A stretch of DNA of 64,000 nt. Origin: Anodontia alba. Taxonomy: Eukaryota; Mollusca; Bivalvia; Lucinida; Lucinidae. Location: the NCBI GenBank assembly GCA_964016985.1, contig OZ024830.1, forward strand, positions 17,787,691-17,851,690, in the 5' to 3' direction. Both the position numbers and the translations under genes were made by a program. Below are positions 12,801 through 27,800 of this stretch, one piece after another (the stretch's first letter is position 1; every line of letters starts with the position of its first letter). The notes beneath the pieces were generated by a model. The model ran no database searches. It was not told the origin of the DNA and was given only the letters and a program-made list of their open reading frames with translations.

Positions 12801-15800
12801 ATAGGTTCCAAAGTATAAAGATTAAAATTTAACCTGCAGCCTGTAAATAAAGTAGATGATATTTTAATACTATTTTTATATATTTTTCACAGACAATAAC
12901 GCAAGACTTTCATTAAAATTGTCTTTGTAGAAAATTATTTAGATGTAAATATCAAGCCTCACATTCGTTAGAAAATTAAAAAAAAAAAAAGAAAATAAAT
13001 AAATTAAAAAAAAAATAATAATGAGCCAGCGCACGACAAAGTAAACAGAGAAAACTCAGGAACTGATAAAATCAGATCCACATCAAGCCCCCAACACCAA
13101 AGGGAAATAAAGACAAATACAATGAAGCACATTACGAAAACACGCCTATTCAAATATACTGAAAATTTTACTACCAAAAAATGAAAATTTTCAGATAAAA
13201 AAATTCTGATATTTTTCATGTTTCTGCTCAAAACATAGATTGTTGGTACTCGTTAGAACCGCCTCATCGAGGCGGTTCTAACGAATACCCACAATCTATG
13301 TTTTGAGCAGAAATAAGAAAAATAATGTATACCCCTGTAAACCCCAGTTTTACTATATAAAAGTGGGGTTTAAGGGAGTCAAAATTATATAGGCATGTTT
13401 TCGTAATGAGCCATAAAATGAACAGATGGCAAGCAGAGTTAGCAACTCTTTCCCATAAAGGTGGTGAAAATAAGACATACGACCAGCGAAGACTCAGATC
13501 AGTTTGATCAGAGTTCGCTGATCGCATGTGCTTCAGTAGTCTTCGGGCTATCCGTAGAGAGATAAACGAAAGCCCTTGCCATACTGGCTGGACGTACAGG
13601 CTGATCAGAGTCTTTGCTCGTCACACAGGTCTTGTTGTAGGTTTTGTCGTGCCCTAGCTTATTATATAACCTATCACGAACGTTCATGCTTAGTGGTTGG
13701 CGCACTCGACTTTCAAGCAGGATATCGGAGGTCCGAATTCCGCTCGGGTTCGGGTCAAGACAATTTAAGACTATTAGAACGCCTAGTTCATACTCGACGT
13801 GCCCTGGTTTGAGCATAAAGTGGACAGGGCGGCGCTTGGTGACAGACATCGGTACCAAGTATGCATAGGTGATCTATAAAAGCAAAGCTTTACAAATTCA
13901 TGTACATAACAATCGCCACTGCCTCGAGTGCCTGGCAGTGTTAAACATCCGCACAACAACAACAACATACGATGAGTAAGCCTGAAGAGTACTAAAGCTG
14001 TGCTGAAGCTGCAAAATATAAATGGAAACGGAAAACTTACTTGAAGCCATTTATGCCGAATTGATTTTTCTAACTTAACTCTTTGGACAAATTAATTTCC
14101 TATATAATTGTTGTCTGGTTAGTTTTTATTATTTTCATGCTTTATGAAAATATTTGAACTTATTGCAAACAGTGTAGACCCTTAATGCAAACAGTGCGTC
14201 TGATCTGGGTATACATTGTTTTCCAATGTACCTTAAATGGGACGCCAGGCTTATATGTATTAAAATAGTGAAAGAACATTGGCAGACTCAGAGGGTGTCC
14301 TTTGACGACTTGTTCATTGGTTTCTCGGATCAGAAAAGAGCGAAGCGTTTGCCTACACATTATGAAAACACGCCTATTCTAATATACTGAAAATTTTACC
14401 ACCAAAAAATTAAATTTTCAGATAAAAAATTCTGATATTTTTCCTATTTCTGCTCAAAACATAGATTGTGGGTACTCGTTAGAACCGCCTCGCCGAGGCG
14501 GTTCTAACGAGTACCCACAATCTATGTTTTGAGCAGAAATAAGAAAAATAATGTATACCCCTGTAAACCCCAGTTTTACTATATAAAAGTGGGGTTTAAG
14601 GGGGTCAAAATTATATAGGTATGTTTTCGTGATGAACAGGGCCCATGTGTTTTAATGAATCGAACAAGCCTCAAGTAACGGCATTGGCTAATCACGGAAA
14701 TATATGATCTTGCAATGTTCATTGGAGGAATGGCTCTGTAAACAAGAAATTTATATGAGCGTTAAGTTAGCATCTGGTTCACGGTTCATTATTCACGGTT
14801 CAGGATTCAGCGTATGGTTCATTATTCAGGATATTATTCAAAATACGAGCTGCAGCGTCTGGTTCAGGATTCAGCGTATTATTCAAAATACGAGCTGCAG
14901 CGTCTAGTTCATTATTCAGGGTATTTTTCAAAACACGAGCTGCAGCGTCTGGTTCAGGATTCAGCGTATTATTCAAAATACGAGCTGCAGCGTCTGGTTC
15001 AGGATTCAGCGTATTATTCAAAATACGAGCTGCAGCGTCTGGTTCAAGATTCAGCGTATTATTCAAAATACGAGCTGCAGCGTCTGGTTTATTATTCAGG
15101 GTATTATTCAAAACACGACCTGCAGCGTCTGGTTCAGGATTCAACGTATTATTCAAAATACGAGCTGCAGCGTCTGGTTCATTATTCAGGGTATTTTTCA
15201 AAACACGACCTGCAGCGTCTGGTTCAGGATTCAGCGTATTATTCAAAATACGAGCTGCAGCGTCTGGTTCATTATTCAGGGTATTTTTCAAAACACGACC
15301 TGCAGCGTCTGGTTCAGGATTCAGCGTATTATTCAAAATACGAGCTGTAGCGTCTGGTTCAGGATTCAGCGTATTATTCAAAATACGAGCTGCAGCGTCT
15401 GGTTCAGGATTCAGCGTATTATTCAAAATACGAGCTGCAGCGTTTGGTTCAGGATTCAGCGTATTATTCAAAATACGAGCTGCAGCGTCTGGTTTATTAT
15501 TCAGGGTATTATTCAAAACACGTCCTGCAGCGTCTGGTTCAGGATTCAGCGTATTATTCAAAAAACGAGCTGCAGCGTCTGATTCATTATTGAGGGTATT
15601 TTTCAAAACACGACCTGCAGCGTCTGGTTCAGGATTCAGCGTATTATTCAAAATACGACCTGCAGCGTCTGGTTCAGGATTCAGCGTATTTTTCAAAATA
15701 CGAGCTGCAGCGTCTGGTTCAGGACTCAGCGTATTATTCAAAATACGACCTGCAGCGTCTGGTTCATTATTCAGGGTATTTTTCAAAACACGACCTGCAG

Positions 15801-18800
15801 CGTCTGGTTCAGGATTCAGCGTATTATTCAAAATACGACCTGCAGCGTCTGGTTCAGGATTCATCGTATTATTCAAAATACGAGCTGCAGCGTCTGGTTC
15901 ATTATTCAGGGTATTTTTCAAAACACGACCTGCAGCGTCTGGTTCAGGATTCAGCGTATTATTCAAAATACGAGCTGCAGCGTCTGGTTTATTATTCCGG
16001 GTATTATTCAAAACACGACCTGCAGCGTCTAGTTCAGGATTCAGCGTATTATTCAAAATACGAGCTGCAGCGTCTGATTCATTATTGAGGGTATTTTTCA
16101 AAACACGACCTGCAGCGTCTGGTTCAGGATTCAGCGTATTATTCAAAATACGAGCTGCAGCGTCTGGTTCAGGATTCAGCATATTATTCAAAATACGACC
16201 TGCAGCGTCTGGTTCAGAGTTCAGTGTATTATTCAAAATACGAGCTGCAGCGTCTGGTTCATTATTCAGGGTATTTTTCAAAACACGACCTGCAGCGTCT
16301 GGTTCAGGATTCAGCGTAATATTCAAAATACGAGCTGCAGCGTCTGGTTCAGGATTCAGCGTATTATTCAAAATACGAGCTGCAGCGTCTGGTTCATTAT
16401 TGAGGGTATTTTTCAAAACACGACCTGCAGCGTCTGGTTCAGGATTCAGCGTATTTTTTAAAATACGAGCTGCAGCGTCTGGTTCAGGATTCAGCGTATT
16501 ATTCAAAATACGAGCTGCAGCGTCTGGTTAAGGATTCAGCGTATTATTCAAAATACGAGCTGCAGCGTCTGGTTCATTATTCAGGGTATTTTTCAAAACA
16601 CGACCTGCAGCGTCTGGTTCAGGATTCAGCGTATTATTCAAAATACGAGCTGCAGCGTCTGGTTCAGGATTCAGCGTATTATTCAAAATACGAGCTGCAG
16701 CGTCTTGTTCAGGATTCAGCGTATTATTCAAAATACGAGCTGCAGCCTCTGGTTCAGGATTTAGCGTATTATTCAAAATACGAGCTGCAGCGTCTGGTTC
16801 ATTATTGAGGGTATTTTTCAGAACACGACCTGCAGCGTCTGGTTCAGGATTCAGCGTATTATTCAAAATACGAGCTGCAGCGTCTGGTTCAGGATTCAGC
16901 GTATTATTCAAAATACGAGCTGCAGCGTCTGGTTCAGGATTCAGCGTATTATTCAAAATACGAGCTGCAGCGTCTGGTTCATTATTCAGGGTATTTTTCA
17001 AAACACGACCTGCAGCGTCTGGTTCAGGATTCAACGTATTATTCAAAATACGACCTGCAGCGTCTGGTTCAGGATTCAGCGTATTATTCAAAATAAGAGC
17101 TGCAGCGTCTGGTTCATTATTCAGGGTATTTTTCAAAACACGACCTGCAGCGTCTGGTTCAGGATTCAGCGTATTATTCAAAATACGAGCTGCAGCGTCT
17201 GGTTCAGGATTCAGCGTATTATTCAAAATACGAGCTGCAGCGTCTGGTTCAGGATTCAGCGTATTATTCAAAATACGAGCTGCAGCGTCTGGTTCAGGAT
17301 TCAGCGTATTATTCAAAATACGAGCTGCAGCGTCTGGATCATTATTCAGCGTATTATTGAAAATACGAGCTGCAGCGTCTGGTTCAGGAATCAGCGTATT
17401 ATTCAAAATACGAGCTGCAGCGTCTTGTTTATTATTCAGGGTATTATTCAAAACACGACCTGCAGCGTCTGGTTCAGGATTCAGCGTATTATTCAAAATA
17501 CGAGCTGCAGCGTCTGATTCATTATTGAGGGTATTATTCAAAACACGACTTGCAGCGTCTGGTTCAGGATTCAGCGTATTATTCAAAATACGAGCTGCAG
17601 CGTCTGGTTCAGGATTCAGCGTATTATTCAAAATACGAGCTGCAGCGTCTGGTTCAGGATTCAGCGTATTATTCAAAATACCACCTGCAGCGTCTGGTTC
17701 CGGATTCAGCGTATTATTCAAAATACGAGCTGCAGCGTCTGGTTCATTATTCAGGGTATTTTTCAAAATACGACCTGCAGCGTCTGGTTCAGGATTCAGC
17801 GTATTATTCAAAATACGAGCTGCAGCGTCTGGTTCAGGATTCGGCGTATTATTCAAAATACGAGCTGCAGCGTCTGGTTCATTATTCAGGTTATTATTTA
17901 CAAATGGTCAGGATATTATTCAGCGTATGGTTCTGTATTCAGGGTATTATTGAAAATAGGACCTGCAGCGTCTGGTTCAGGAATCAGGATATTATTCAAA
18001 ATACGACCTGCAGCGTCTGGTTCATTATTCAGGGTATTTTTCAAAAGTGGCCAGGGTATTATTCAGCGTAAGGTTCAGGATATATCTAGGGTTTGCGTAG
18101 CCCCAACCGAAGGGCAATGCAGGATGAATGTTTTGGCTGGGGCTAACGTGAGATGGTGTGTCTAAGACTTGCGACTTTTGGGGTTGCCGTTACTTCTAAT
18201 GTTTTGTACCTAGGTTTAGGGTTAGTGTAAGTGATAGGTAAAGGTTGCGGTTAGCTTAGGGTTTGCTATTAATTCTGATGTCTTGTAGCTAGTGTTAAGT
18301 TTAGGGTAAACCTAGGGTTAGGGTTGTCCTAACCCTAGGGCTATAAGGATGAGTGTTTGCGGGCTGGGGATAGCGTGAGATGGTGTGACTAAGACTTGCA
18401 GTTAGTTTTGGGTATTGCGGTTAATTCTAATGTTTCGTAGCTATGGTTAGTGTTAGTGATGGGTTAAGGTTAGTGTTTAGGGCTAAGGTAGTAAGGGTTT
18501 GACAGGTTTAGTGTAAGGGGCTGGGGCTAGGGTTGTTGGCTGCCGCTGAAGGGTTCGGCTAGTTTTCGGGGTTGCGTTTAATTCTGATGCCTCAGACAAT
18601 GACGGCCTCTTCATAAAACTTTAACCAGTGGGTTGGGGCTTGACGATATCTCTTTGGGTTGGCCGCCGTGGTTCAACTTTTGGTTTTCATTTACTCTGGC
18701 ATACAGTAGAATTAGCCATGCGTACTCGGCTTTGTTTATTATAGCGATTAATTTGATTTTTATGTTTTCGCTTTGATGCATGGACTGAGTTGGGAGCCTT

Positions 18801-21800
18801 TAAGCGAACCGAATTTTTATGTTTTTCTGTATTAAGAGTAGCATCGGGACCCAGGGTGAAGTTGGCTAGCTGTAAAAGTGCTTTAACACCCCCACCGCCC
18901 CGGTGGTTTGCTCTACCGACCGTTCTAAGGCGGTGGTCCCGGTGTTAGTCTTACTCTTTGTTGCTTTGTGGTTTATTCTACGAGGCGATTTGTTGTATAT
19001 CTTTCCGTGTGTCATTTTGTTCTTGTGTTTTTCAGTCCATTTAGTTTGCGATTACCTCGCTTGGGGAAGAGATAGCTAAACTTAGTGCTTTTCGTACGTT
19101 TGTTCGGTTTGTGCTTATTTAGATTTGTCGGTTTCCTATTTCCTCTTGGGGTCTGGGAAGGGCTGCGGTTTGTGATTGTGGCCCTCCCTGGACTTTTCTC
19201 TTACCTTTTTGGGGGATAGGGTTAGGGTAGCCCCAACTCCAGGGCCTATGTAGGATGAGTCTTTGGGGCTAGGGCTAGGATGAGAGGATGCGACTGAGAC
19301 TTGCGGTTAGTTTGAGGATTGTGGTTACTTCTGATGTCTTTTAGCTAGTGTTAGTGTTACCCTAGCGTTAGGGAAGCCCCAATCCTAGGGCTTGCAGGGT
19401 GTGTGTTTAGGGCTAAGGCTACGGTGAGTGTGTGTCTCTTGGGGTTAGTTTTGGGGTTGCAGTTAATTCTAATGTTTTGCAGCTAGGGTTAGTGTAAGTG
19501 TTAGTGATAGGTTAAGGTTAGGGTTTGGGGTTAGGGCAAGGGTAGTAGGGGCTTGACAGGGTTAGTGTTAGGGGCTGGGGCTAGGGTTGGAGGCTACCAC
19601 TAAAGGTTGCGGTTAGTTTTGGGGTTGTGGTTAATTCTGATGCCTTGCAGCTAGGGTTAGGGTTACCCTAGAGTTAGGGTAGTCCCAACACTGTGGCTAT
19701 GCAGGGAGAGTCTTTGCTGCTGGGGCTAGGGCAAGAGGGTGTGTCTGAGACGCGGTTAGTTTTGGGATTGTGGTTTATTCTAATGTTTCATACCTAGGGC
19801 TGGGGTTAGGGTAAGCGATAGGTTAGGGTAAGGGGTTAGAGCTAGGGTAGTAAGGGCTTGACAGGGTGAGAGGGTGAGTGTTAGGGCTGGGGCTAGGTTG
19901 CTAGGCTTTAGGTTGCGGTTAGTTTGGGGGTCGCGGTTAATTCTGATGTCTTTTAACTAGGGTTAGGATTAGGATAGGCGCTTGTCAGTGGTATGGGGCT
20001 GGGGTTAGGGTTGGAGGCTGCTGCTAAAGGTTGCGGTTAGTTGCGGTTAGTTTAGGGGCTGCTGTTTATTCTGACGTCTTCTAGGATGGGTTAAGGTTAA
20101 GGTAACCCTAGGGTTAGGTAGCCCCAACCTTGGGGCTATGCAGGGTGTGTTTCGGGTTGGGGCTGGAGTGTAGTGTGTGTTTAAGACTTCCGGTTGGTTT
20201 TGGCGTTGTGGTTAATTTCAATATTTTGTAGCTATGGTTAGGGTTAGGGCTGGGCAGGGTGAGTGTTTTGGACTGGGACCAGGGTTAGAGGCTGTGGCTA
20301 TGAGTTGCAGTTAGTTTAATGGTTGTGGTTTATTTTAAATGGGTTAGAGCTAGGGTTAGGGTTAGGGGTTAGATCTGGGGTTAGTAGGGGATGGATAGGG
20401 GTAGTGTTAGATGCTGGGGCTAGGGTTAGCGTCTTTGGCTGAGCCTTGCGGTTAGTTTTGGGGTTGCGGTTAATTCCAATGTTTTGTAGCTAGGGTTAGG
20501 GTTAGGGCTGGGCAGGGTTAGTGTTTTTGGCTGGGGCTAGGGTTAGAGGCTGTGGCTATGAGTTGCAGTTAGTTTAATGGTTGTGGTTTATTTTAAATGG
20601 GTTAGAGCTAGGGTTAGGGTTAGGGGTTAGATCTGGGGTTAGTAGGGGATGGATAGGGGTAGTGTTAGATGCTGGGGCTAGGGTTAGCGTCTTTGGCTGA
20701 GCCTTGCGGTTAGTTTTGGGGTTGCGGTTAATTCCAATGTTTTGTAGCTAGGGTTAGGGTTAGGGCTGGGCAGGGTTAGTGTTTTTGGCTGGGGCTAGGG
20801 TTAGACGCTGCTGCAGTTTTGCGGTTAGTTTAGGGCTTGCGGTTAATTCTAATGATTTTCAGCTATGGTTAGGGTTAGTGATATAGTAGGGTTAGGGTTA
20901 AGTTTTAGGGCTGGGGTGAGTAGGGGCTGGACATGGGTAGTGTTAGAGGCTGGAGCTAGGGTTAGGTGCTTCTGTTGAGCATTGCGGTTATTTCTGGTGT
21001 TGCGGTTAATTGCAGTGTTTTTAGCTAGGATTAGGGTTAGTCTGGGCACAGTGATGATTTTGGGCTGGGGCCAGGGTGACTAAGCGTTGCGGTTAGTTTG
21101 GGGGTTGCGGTTAATTCTAATGATTTTTACCTAGGGTTAGGGCTACTGATAGGTTAGGGTTAGGATTAGGGGTTCGGGCTGAGGTAAGTAGGGCTGGACA
21201 GGAGTAGTGTTAGAGGCTGGGGCTAGTGTTAGGGGTTAATGTTAGAGGCGGTGGCTATGAGTTGCGGTTAGTTTAGAGGTTGCGTGAATTATAATGATTT
21301 TCACCTAGGGTTATGGTTAGGGTTAGCGATAGGTTACGGTTAGCTTTAGGGGTTAGGGCTGGGGTGGGTAGGGGCTGGACAGGGGTAGAGGCTGGGGCTA
21401 GGGCTAACGGCTTAGGCTGAGCCTTGGGATTAATTCTAGGGTTGCGGTTAATTGCAGTGTTTTGTAGCTAGGATTAGGGTTCGGTAGGGTGAGGGTTTTG
21501 GGCTGGGGCCAGGGTTAGAGGCCGTGGCTAAGTATTGCGGTTAGTTTAGGGATTGCGGTTAATTCTAATGATTTTCAGCTAGGGTTAGGGTTAGTGATAA
21601 AGTTAGGGGATAGGGGTGTGGTGAGTAGGGGCTGGACAGGGATTAGGGTTAGGGTTAGGGTAAGGGCTTTTTTCTTGGCTGTTCGCAGTAAGGAATTATT
21701 CTCTATTGTGGACCTCGATGTCAGCGACCAGGTTCATTCAAGTTGATTGGATGCATCTCCAAGGGAGCCCACGTGAGCCAACTTTGGCGAGAAAGTAATT

Positions 21801-24800
21801 ACCTCTCTTCTCATACAGGGCTACTCTAAATGGAAGGAACATATTTTCTGATCAGAATAGCCCCCTTTTGAAGAGGGATTTATAAACCAGGAAAGGATCT
21901 GTTCCGCTGGAATGGTCTCCCTTTGAAAGGGAAGTGAGTGTTGAGGTGTATCTCTGTTCACCGTAACCTTTTCATCCCTGCAGATCAAAACAGATACTGT
22001 GCAAACAGTGTCGATCCAGATGAGAAAATAAAAATACATTTTTTATTGCTGTTTAAGTGCAAAAAGGTATAAGGTTAAAATATCATTTTAACCTTCCTTT
22101 ACCACTCTCTCTGGACTAATTTTAGCAGATGATAAATTGAGGACATATTTCTGATTTTTCATAGAAACAAGATTTGGCATTCCATGCAAATTTTCTGGAC
22201 ACAATTTGCATGAAATGCCAAAGGCTATTTTCTGTTGAATATAAGGAAATATTTCAAAACTTCATCTGAAATTTTTTCTTAGCATGCTAAGCGTTGAAGT
22301 TAAACTACTCGACTGCAACCTATTTGGTAGACAATGGCAGCTATTTATTGAAATCCATTCAGGTTGCAACTTCAGGACACTGACACAACCATGGAAACTA
22401 GGACAGAACAAGATCTATGCAGCAGTGATATTATCATAGATTATCTAATATTTGGACAGAAAAAAAAATTGTTAACCCTTGAGGCACTATCAGAATTGTT
22501 CTTTATATTTCTTGATATTTCATGTAAATTGTCTGCTTCATAGAGGATTTACATGTAGTGTTGAGCCTTGTTTTCTCCTAACAAATATCTTAGAATGTCA
22601 TCTGTAGCCGTTGTGACAGGCTTTGCTACTGTAAGGAAGTTACCAATTTTGCCAAGGTAGGCAATTTCTCATAATTGCTTATCTTCCGTTACAGTATTTG
22701 TAACTTCCTGACATCAATAATTTTAAGTAAAGCTTGTGTCCCATACTTTGTTTTCAGTCCGAACTTATGGTTATCTAGCCTTTACCACTCTATAGGCAAA
22801 TTCAGCAGATGACAAATTTATGATATTTTTATTTTTACCTGAAAATAAAATTAAGAATAAATTAAGATGCCATACCCTTTTCAAATTTTCAGCCAATCAG
22901 ATTACTTTATCCAGATTGTTCGTCCATCTGTCTGTTTTTACGTACGCCTGTTATGTACACCACAATGGTTTGCGATTTGTCAAAAGAAATATATGTATAA
23001 ACCATCATAAGTTCTTATTTTACTTAGTATTTCCATGGTTGGCAGACTCCACTAGCTGTCAAACAAGAGCAATATAAGCGTAGCTGTACCAAATTTAGTG
23101 ACACAGAGGCCCAAAAGTTTGTAACCGAAAATCATGATTGGTAAGACCCGGCAAGCGAAGCACATCCCCCTTCGAGCATACATCAATCTACGTAAATCAT
23201 GAGAAAGTCCAACCGCAGACATCAGGTAAAAGACGCCTACCGATCGATTAAAGAGCGTCCCCCACCGTGCCACATCAGCCAGCATGGCCCACGCATCACG
23301 ACAATCCCGGGCATCAGCAAGGAGAGTGTCCCAGGCAGCGAGACCTGCAACATGTAAACTCAACACCCAAAAAATGGCGAACAAATCCGCTAAGATACAC
23401 GTCACTATGACAAATCAAGCTTAGTTTTAGAAGAATTTAGAATGTGTACTACTGCAAATGTTAAGGTATAATATAGTAATTTAATTCAGTACTTACGTAC
23501 TGACGTTAACACCGCAGTATCAACATCAGCACTTAGGAACTGATTCTGAGCAGATGATATCCTAGGGGACGAAGGAAACATCCACCAGCAGAGATACCGA
23601 CACAGTGGTTTGCAATATAAGCGCAACTATACCATGTTTAGTGACACTGAGGCTTTCTGTTATTAATACGTCGTCAGTGTATCTAAACCTCAAAAGTGTG
23701 AAACCGAAACAGCTGATTGGCAAAACCCGGCAAGCGAAGCACATCCCTCTCAGAGCACACATCAACCGACGTAGATCAAGAGACAGGGAGCAAACAGTTC
23801 AAGGAAATGAGGAACTAAGTCTATAATATGGTATCGTGAAAGGACGACTTGCATAAAATTATATTAACTGAATAATTATGTGATTATGTTTGCAGCTTAA
23901 AGTGAATACTGAAACACTGACTGAACTCTGAACTTTATCCCAAACCACGAACCAAATCTTGAACTGATTAATTAAGAATCCAGCCCCGTAGACTGAATCA
24001 AGAACTACACTAAATTTAGAATCTTGTAGTGTTTCCTTAATCATGGACCGAACTCTGGTTTTGTTCAGTTTGAATCCTAATTTCAACCATGCATCGTGAA
24101 CTCAAACTTGAACTGGCATATATTGAAATCCAGAACTAAATTTTGAACCTTTGATTTAGTCTTGAGTCAATAAAAAATATCGGAAATCGTTACGTTTGAT
24201 TTGTTTTCAAAGTTCATATATCGAGCACGGATTTTCAACACTTTATCAAGCTACGCTTATAAAAACATAAGCGTCGGCAAAAATGGCTTTTACAGATGCA
24301 CACATTACGGATGCATTATCACTATAAATTTTACAACAATACTTATCGCTGATGCATATACCCATAACTAAACCGATACCTATATACGAAGGTAATTAAA
24401 GAATTAATGGCGATTGCCAAATAAAACAGAACATGTAGCATAAACATCAGTTTTAACTGCGTACGCTGAAACCTTAAACATGTTAGCATACTGAATACTG
24501 AACCAGACACTGAATAATACCCTAGCCAATTTTTAATAATCCAGACGCTGAATAATACCCTGGAATATTTTTCGAATAATACCCTGAGTCCTGAACCAGG
24601 CGCTGAATAATACACTGGTCGTATTTTGAGTAATTCCCTGAATAATACGCCGAATAATGAACTAGACGCTGAAGAATACCCTGCACATTTTATAATAATA
24701 CCCTGAATCCTGGACCAGACACCGAATAATACGCTAATCGTATTTTGAATAATACCACGAATAATAGGCTGAATACTGAACCACACGCTGAATAATATCC

Positions 24801-27800
24801 TGGCCATTTCTGAATAATACGCTGAATCCTGAAGCAGAAGCTGCAGGTCGTATTTTGAATAATACCCTGAATACTGAACCAGACGCTGAATAATACCCTG
24901 GACATTTTTTAATAATACGCTGAATCCTGAACCAGACGCTGCAGGTCGTATTTTGAATAATACCCTGAATACTTAACCTGACGCTGAATAATACCTGGAC
25001 ATTTTTTAATAATACGCTGAATCCTGAACCAGACGCTGCAGGTCGTATAAATAATAATACCCTGAATACTGAACCAGAAGCTGAATAATACCCTGGACAT
25101 TTTTAATAATACGCTGAATCCTGAACCAGAGGCTGCAGGTCGTATTTTGAATAATACCCTGAATCGTGAACCAGACGCTGAATAATACCCTTGACATTTT
25201 TAACAATACGCTGAATGCTGAACCAGACGTTGCAGCTCGTATTTTGAATAATATCCTGAATCGTGAACAAGACGCTGAATTATACCCTGGACATTTTTTT
25301 AATAATACCCTGAATCCTGAACCAGACGCTGCAGGTCGTATTTTGAATAATAAATGAACCAGAAGCTAAAGGTAGTATTTTGAATAATACCCTGAATAAT
25401 AAAGCAGATGCTGAAAAATACCCTGGATATTTTTCATAATACGCTGAATCCTGAACCAGACGCTGCAGGTCGTATTTCGAATAATACACTGAATCGTGAA
25501 TAAGACGCTGAAAAATACCCTGCACATTTTTTTTTTTTTTTTATAATACGCTGACTCCTGAACCAGACGCTGCAGGTCGTACTTTTAATAATACCCTGAA
25601 TACTGAATCATACGCTGAATAATACCCTAGCCATTTTTGAATAATGCCCTGAATCCTGAACCAGACGCTGCAGGTTGTATTTTGAATAATATTCTGAATA
25701 ATGATCCAGACACTGTATGTCGTGTTTTGAATAATACCCTAAATCCTGAACCATCGGCTGAATAATATCCTGGCCTCTTTTGAACAATACCCTGACTAAT
25801 GAACCAGACACTGCAGCTCGTATTTTGAATAATACGCTGAATCCTGAACCAGACGCTGCAGCTCGTATTTTGAATAATACGCTGAATCCTGAACCAGACG
25901 CTGCAGGTCGTGTTTTGAATAATACCCTGAATAACGAACCAGACGCTGCAGCTCGTATTTCGAATAATTAGCTGACACTAGAACCAGAAGCTGCAGGTCG
26001 TGTTTTGAATAATACCCTGAATAATGACCCAGACGCTGCAGGTCGTATTTTGAATAATTTCCTGAATAATCAACCAGACGCTGCAGGTCGTATTTTCAAT
26101 AATACACTGAATACTGAATCACACGCTGAATAATATCCTGACCATTTTTGAATAATACCCTGAATAATGAACCAGACGCTGCAGCTTGTATTTTGAATAA
26201 TACGCTGAATCCTGAACCAGAAGCAGCAGCTCGTATTTTCAATAATACGCTGTATCCTGAACCAGACGCTGCAGGTCGTGTTTTGAAAAATACCCTGAAT
26301 AATGAACCAGACGCTGCAGTTCGTATTTTGAATAATACGCTGAATCCTGAACCAGACGCTGCAGGTCGTATTTTGAATAATACGCTGAACCTGAACCAGA
26401 CGCTGCAGGTCGTATTTTGAATAATACGCTGAATCCTGAACCAGACGCTGTAGGTCGTGTTTTGAAAAATACCCTGATTAAAGAACCAGACGCTGCAGCT
26501 CCTATTTTGAATAATACGCTGAATCCTGAACCAGACGCTGCAGGTCGTATTTTGAATAATACGCTGAATCCTGAACCAGACGCTGTAGGTCGTGTTTTGA
26601 AAAATACCCTGAATAATGAACCAGACGCTGCAGCTCGTATTTTGAATAATACGCTGAATCCTGAACCAGACGCTGCAGCTCGTATTTTGAATAATACGCT
26701 GAATCTTGAACCAGACGCTGCATGTCGTGTTTTGAATAATACTCTGAAGAATAAACCAGACGCTGCGGCTTGCATTTTGAATAATACGCTGAATCCTGAA
26801 CCAGATGCTGCAGCTCGTATTTTGAATAATACGCTGAATCCTGAACCAGACGCTGCAGGTCCTATTTTGAATAATACGCTGAATCCTGAACCAGACGCTG
26901 CAGGTCGTGTTTCGAAAAATACCCTCAATAACGAACCAGACGCTGCAGCTCGTATTTTGAATAATACGCTGAATCCTGAACCAGACGCTGCAGGTCGTGT
27001 TTTGAATAATACCCTGAATAATAAACCAGACGCTGCAGCTTGTATTTTGAATAATACGCTGAATCCTGAACCAGATGCTGCAGCTCGTATTTTGAATAAT
27101 ACGCTGAATCCTGAACCAGACGCTACAGGTCGTGTTTTGAAAAATACCCTGAATAATGAACCAGACGCTGCAGCTCGTATTTTGAATAATACGCTGAATC
27201 CTGAACCAGACGCTGTAGGTCGTGTTTTGAAAAATACCCTGATTAAAGAACCAGACGCTGCAGCTCCTATTTTGAATAATACGCTGAATCCTGAACCAGA
27301 CGCTGCAGGTCGTATTTTGAATAATACGCTGAATCCTGAACCAGACGCTGTAGGTCGTGTTTTGAAAAATACCCTGAATAATGAACCAGACGCTGCAGCT
27401 CGTATTTTGAATAATACGCTGAATCCTGAACCAGACGCTGCAGCTCGTATTTTGAATAATACGCTGAATCTTGAACCAGACGCTGCATGTCGTTTTTTGA
27501 ATAATACTCAGAAGAATAAACCAGACGCTGCGGCTTGCATTTTGAATAATACGCTGAATCCTGAACCAGATGCTGCAGCTCGTATTTTGAATAATACGCT
27601 GAATCCTGAACCAGACGCTGCAGGTCGTATTTTGAATAATACGCTGAATCCTGAACCAGACGCTGCAGGTCGTGTTTCGAAAAATACCCTCAATAATGAA
27701 CCAGACGCTGCAGCTCGTATTTTGAATAATACGCTGAATCCTGAACCAGACGCTGCAGGTCGTGTTTTGAATAATACCCTGAATAATAAACCAGACGCTG

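Larger units (their letters stand above)
21666..24480. other. Mixed interior of the foldback-like element
   Basis: No gene recognised. It holds MITE-B copies near 22110-22298, about 22480-22600 and 22790-22860, and a direct repeat of about 130 bp at 23071-23200 and 23610-23790 (sharing ACCCGGCAAGCGAAGCACAT). At 23900-24130 words such as CTGAACTCTGAACTTTATCC look like a far-diverged relative of the 45-bp unit. The minus-strand ORF at 23052-23405 has no recognisable homology. Confidence 0.6.

Noticed and set aside
13680..13760. Functional tRNA gene
   Set aside because: A and B boxes are visible but stems do not pair properly and the sequence continues as a repeat; SINE is more likely.
14800..17856. 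Long minus-strand ORFs (568 and 442 codons) of 15-residue repeats in the left arm
   Set aside because: They follow from a stop-free 45-bp satellite. Equally long ORFs exist in other frames and strands, there is no signal peptide or unique domain, and the array lies in an intron.
18081..21665. True telomere or chromosome end
   Set aside because: TTAGGG words are degenerate, mixed with other words and flanked on both sides by ordinary sequence within an intron.
23052..23405. 117-codon minus-strand ORF
   Set aside because: It overlaps a direct repeat and shows no motif or homology I can name.
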